A stretch of DNA of 32,181 nt, taken from the NCBI RefSeq assembly GCF_000003605.2, contig NW_003120919.1:47863-80043 (forward strand), written 5' to 3'. A program made the translations under genes and the position numbers. The DNA is from Saccoglossus kowalevskii (Eukaryota; Hemichordata; Enteropneusta; Harrimaniidae). Below the pieces are notes generated by a model that was not told the DNA's origin, made no database searches, and was given only the letters and a program-made list of their open reading frames with translations. Below are positions 31,871 to 32,181 of this stretch, piece after piece. The number at the start of each line of letters is the position of its first letter. The stretch's first letter is position 1.

Positions 31871-32181
31871 TGGTGGATAAGTTTATATCGCAAAACTAGG
31901 CGTTGGGGTGTTCTTTTCGTCACATAAAACGAACTGACTAATCATGCGGAATTGTTATTGAAATGGACATCGATTGCGTTGTGTTTTCTTGAGTTGAACA
32001 GACGTGAGGTATAATTCAAACTGGTTTATTTGTACTCAACATGAACATCAATACGTTGTACAGCAAATACTTCTTGGTATAAAATATAGATCGCTAAATA
32101 ATAGCTTCATGAGGAGTTGGCATCGTAGAGAGCATAGAAAGGAGGGTGTGCATAACGAGCATCAAGTTGCGAAGCTACCAT
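31871..32181. other. Unassigned sequence at the window end
   Basis: Composition changes abruptly after the CATTCA array: less AT-rich, more CG, and a TATAAAATA motif at 32082-32090. It starts TGTGGTGGATAAG, which could be the edge of a long terminal repeat or other inserted element running out of the window. No coding sequence recognised. Confidence 0.3.

Noticed and set aside
1-32181. CRISPR array or bacterial operon
   Set aside because: The tandem repeats have no unique spacers, and the spliced genes show this is animal DNA.

Overview
This is a eukaryotic, animal window. It is AT-rich, its coding sequence is split into short exons with GT-AG boundaries, and it holds minisatellites and short inverted-repeat transposon remnants. 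Gene content and texture suggest an invertebrate, perhaps a hemichordate or other marine deuterostome; that placement is inference.

The window is spanned by the middle of one large plus-strand gene, VPS13D, a bridge-like lipid-transfer protein. I could place 23 consecutive coding exons (623-31460). They join without a frame break into about 6,030 coding bases (about 2,010 codons). Start codon, N-terminal chorein domain and C-terminal domains lie outside the window. The exons encode the central beta-strand-rich lipid groove (exons 1-16), the UBA ubiquitin-binding domain that marks the D paralogue (exon 17) and the start of the VPS13 adaptor-binding region (exons 18-23).

The largest intron (10751-17935) carries a complete intronless Toll-like receptor gene on the opposite strand (13630 down to 10856, 924 aa): signal peptide, about 20 leucine-rich repeats, one LRR C-terminal cysteine cap, one membrane helix and a TIR domain. 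Its stop codon is only 105 bp from VPS13D exon 10. A kappaB/E-box/CRE/CCAAT cluster lies about 2.2 kb upstream of its start codon.

The other introns are rich in repeats: a 71-bp minisatellite (6722-7335), a 16-bp minisatellite of about 78 copies (23090-24332) whose every unit carries a sense AATAAA, at least four families of short inverted-repeat elements, a palindromic 68-bp insertion, a pair of high-identity inverted repeats on either side of exon 11, and a decayed tandem copy of exon 22. A 50-N assembly gap sits at 20831-20880. VPS13D acts in organelle lipid transfer and mitochondrial quality control, the TLR in innate sensing; nothing in the sequence shows a functional link beyond nesting.
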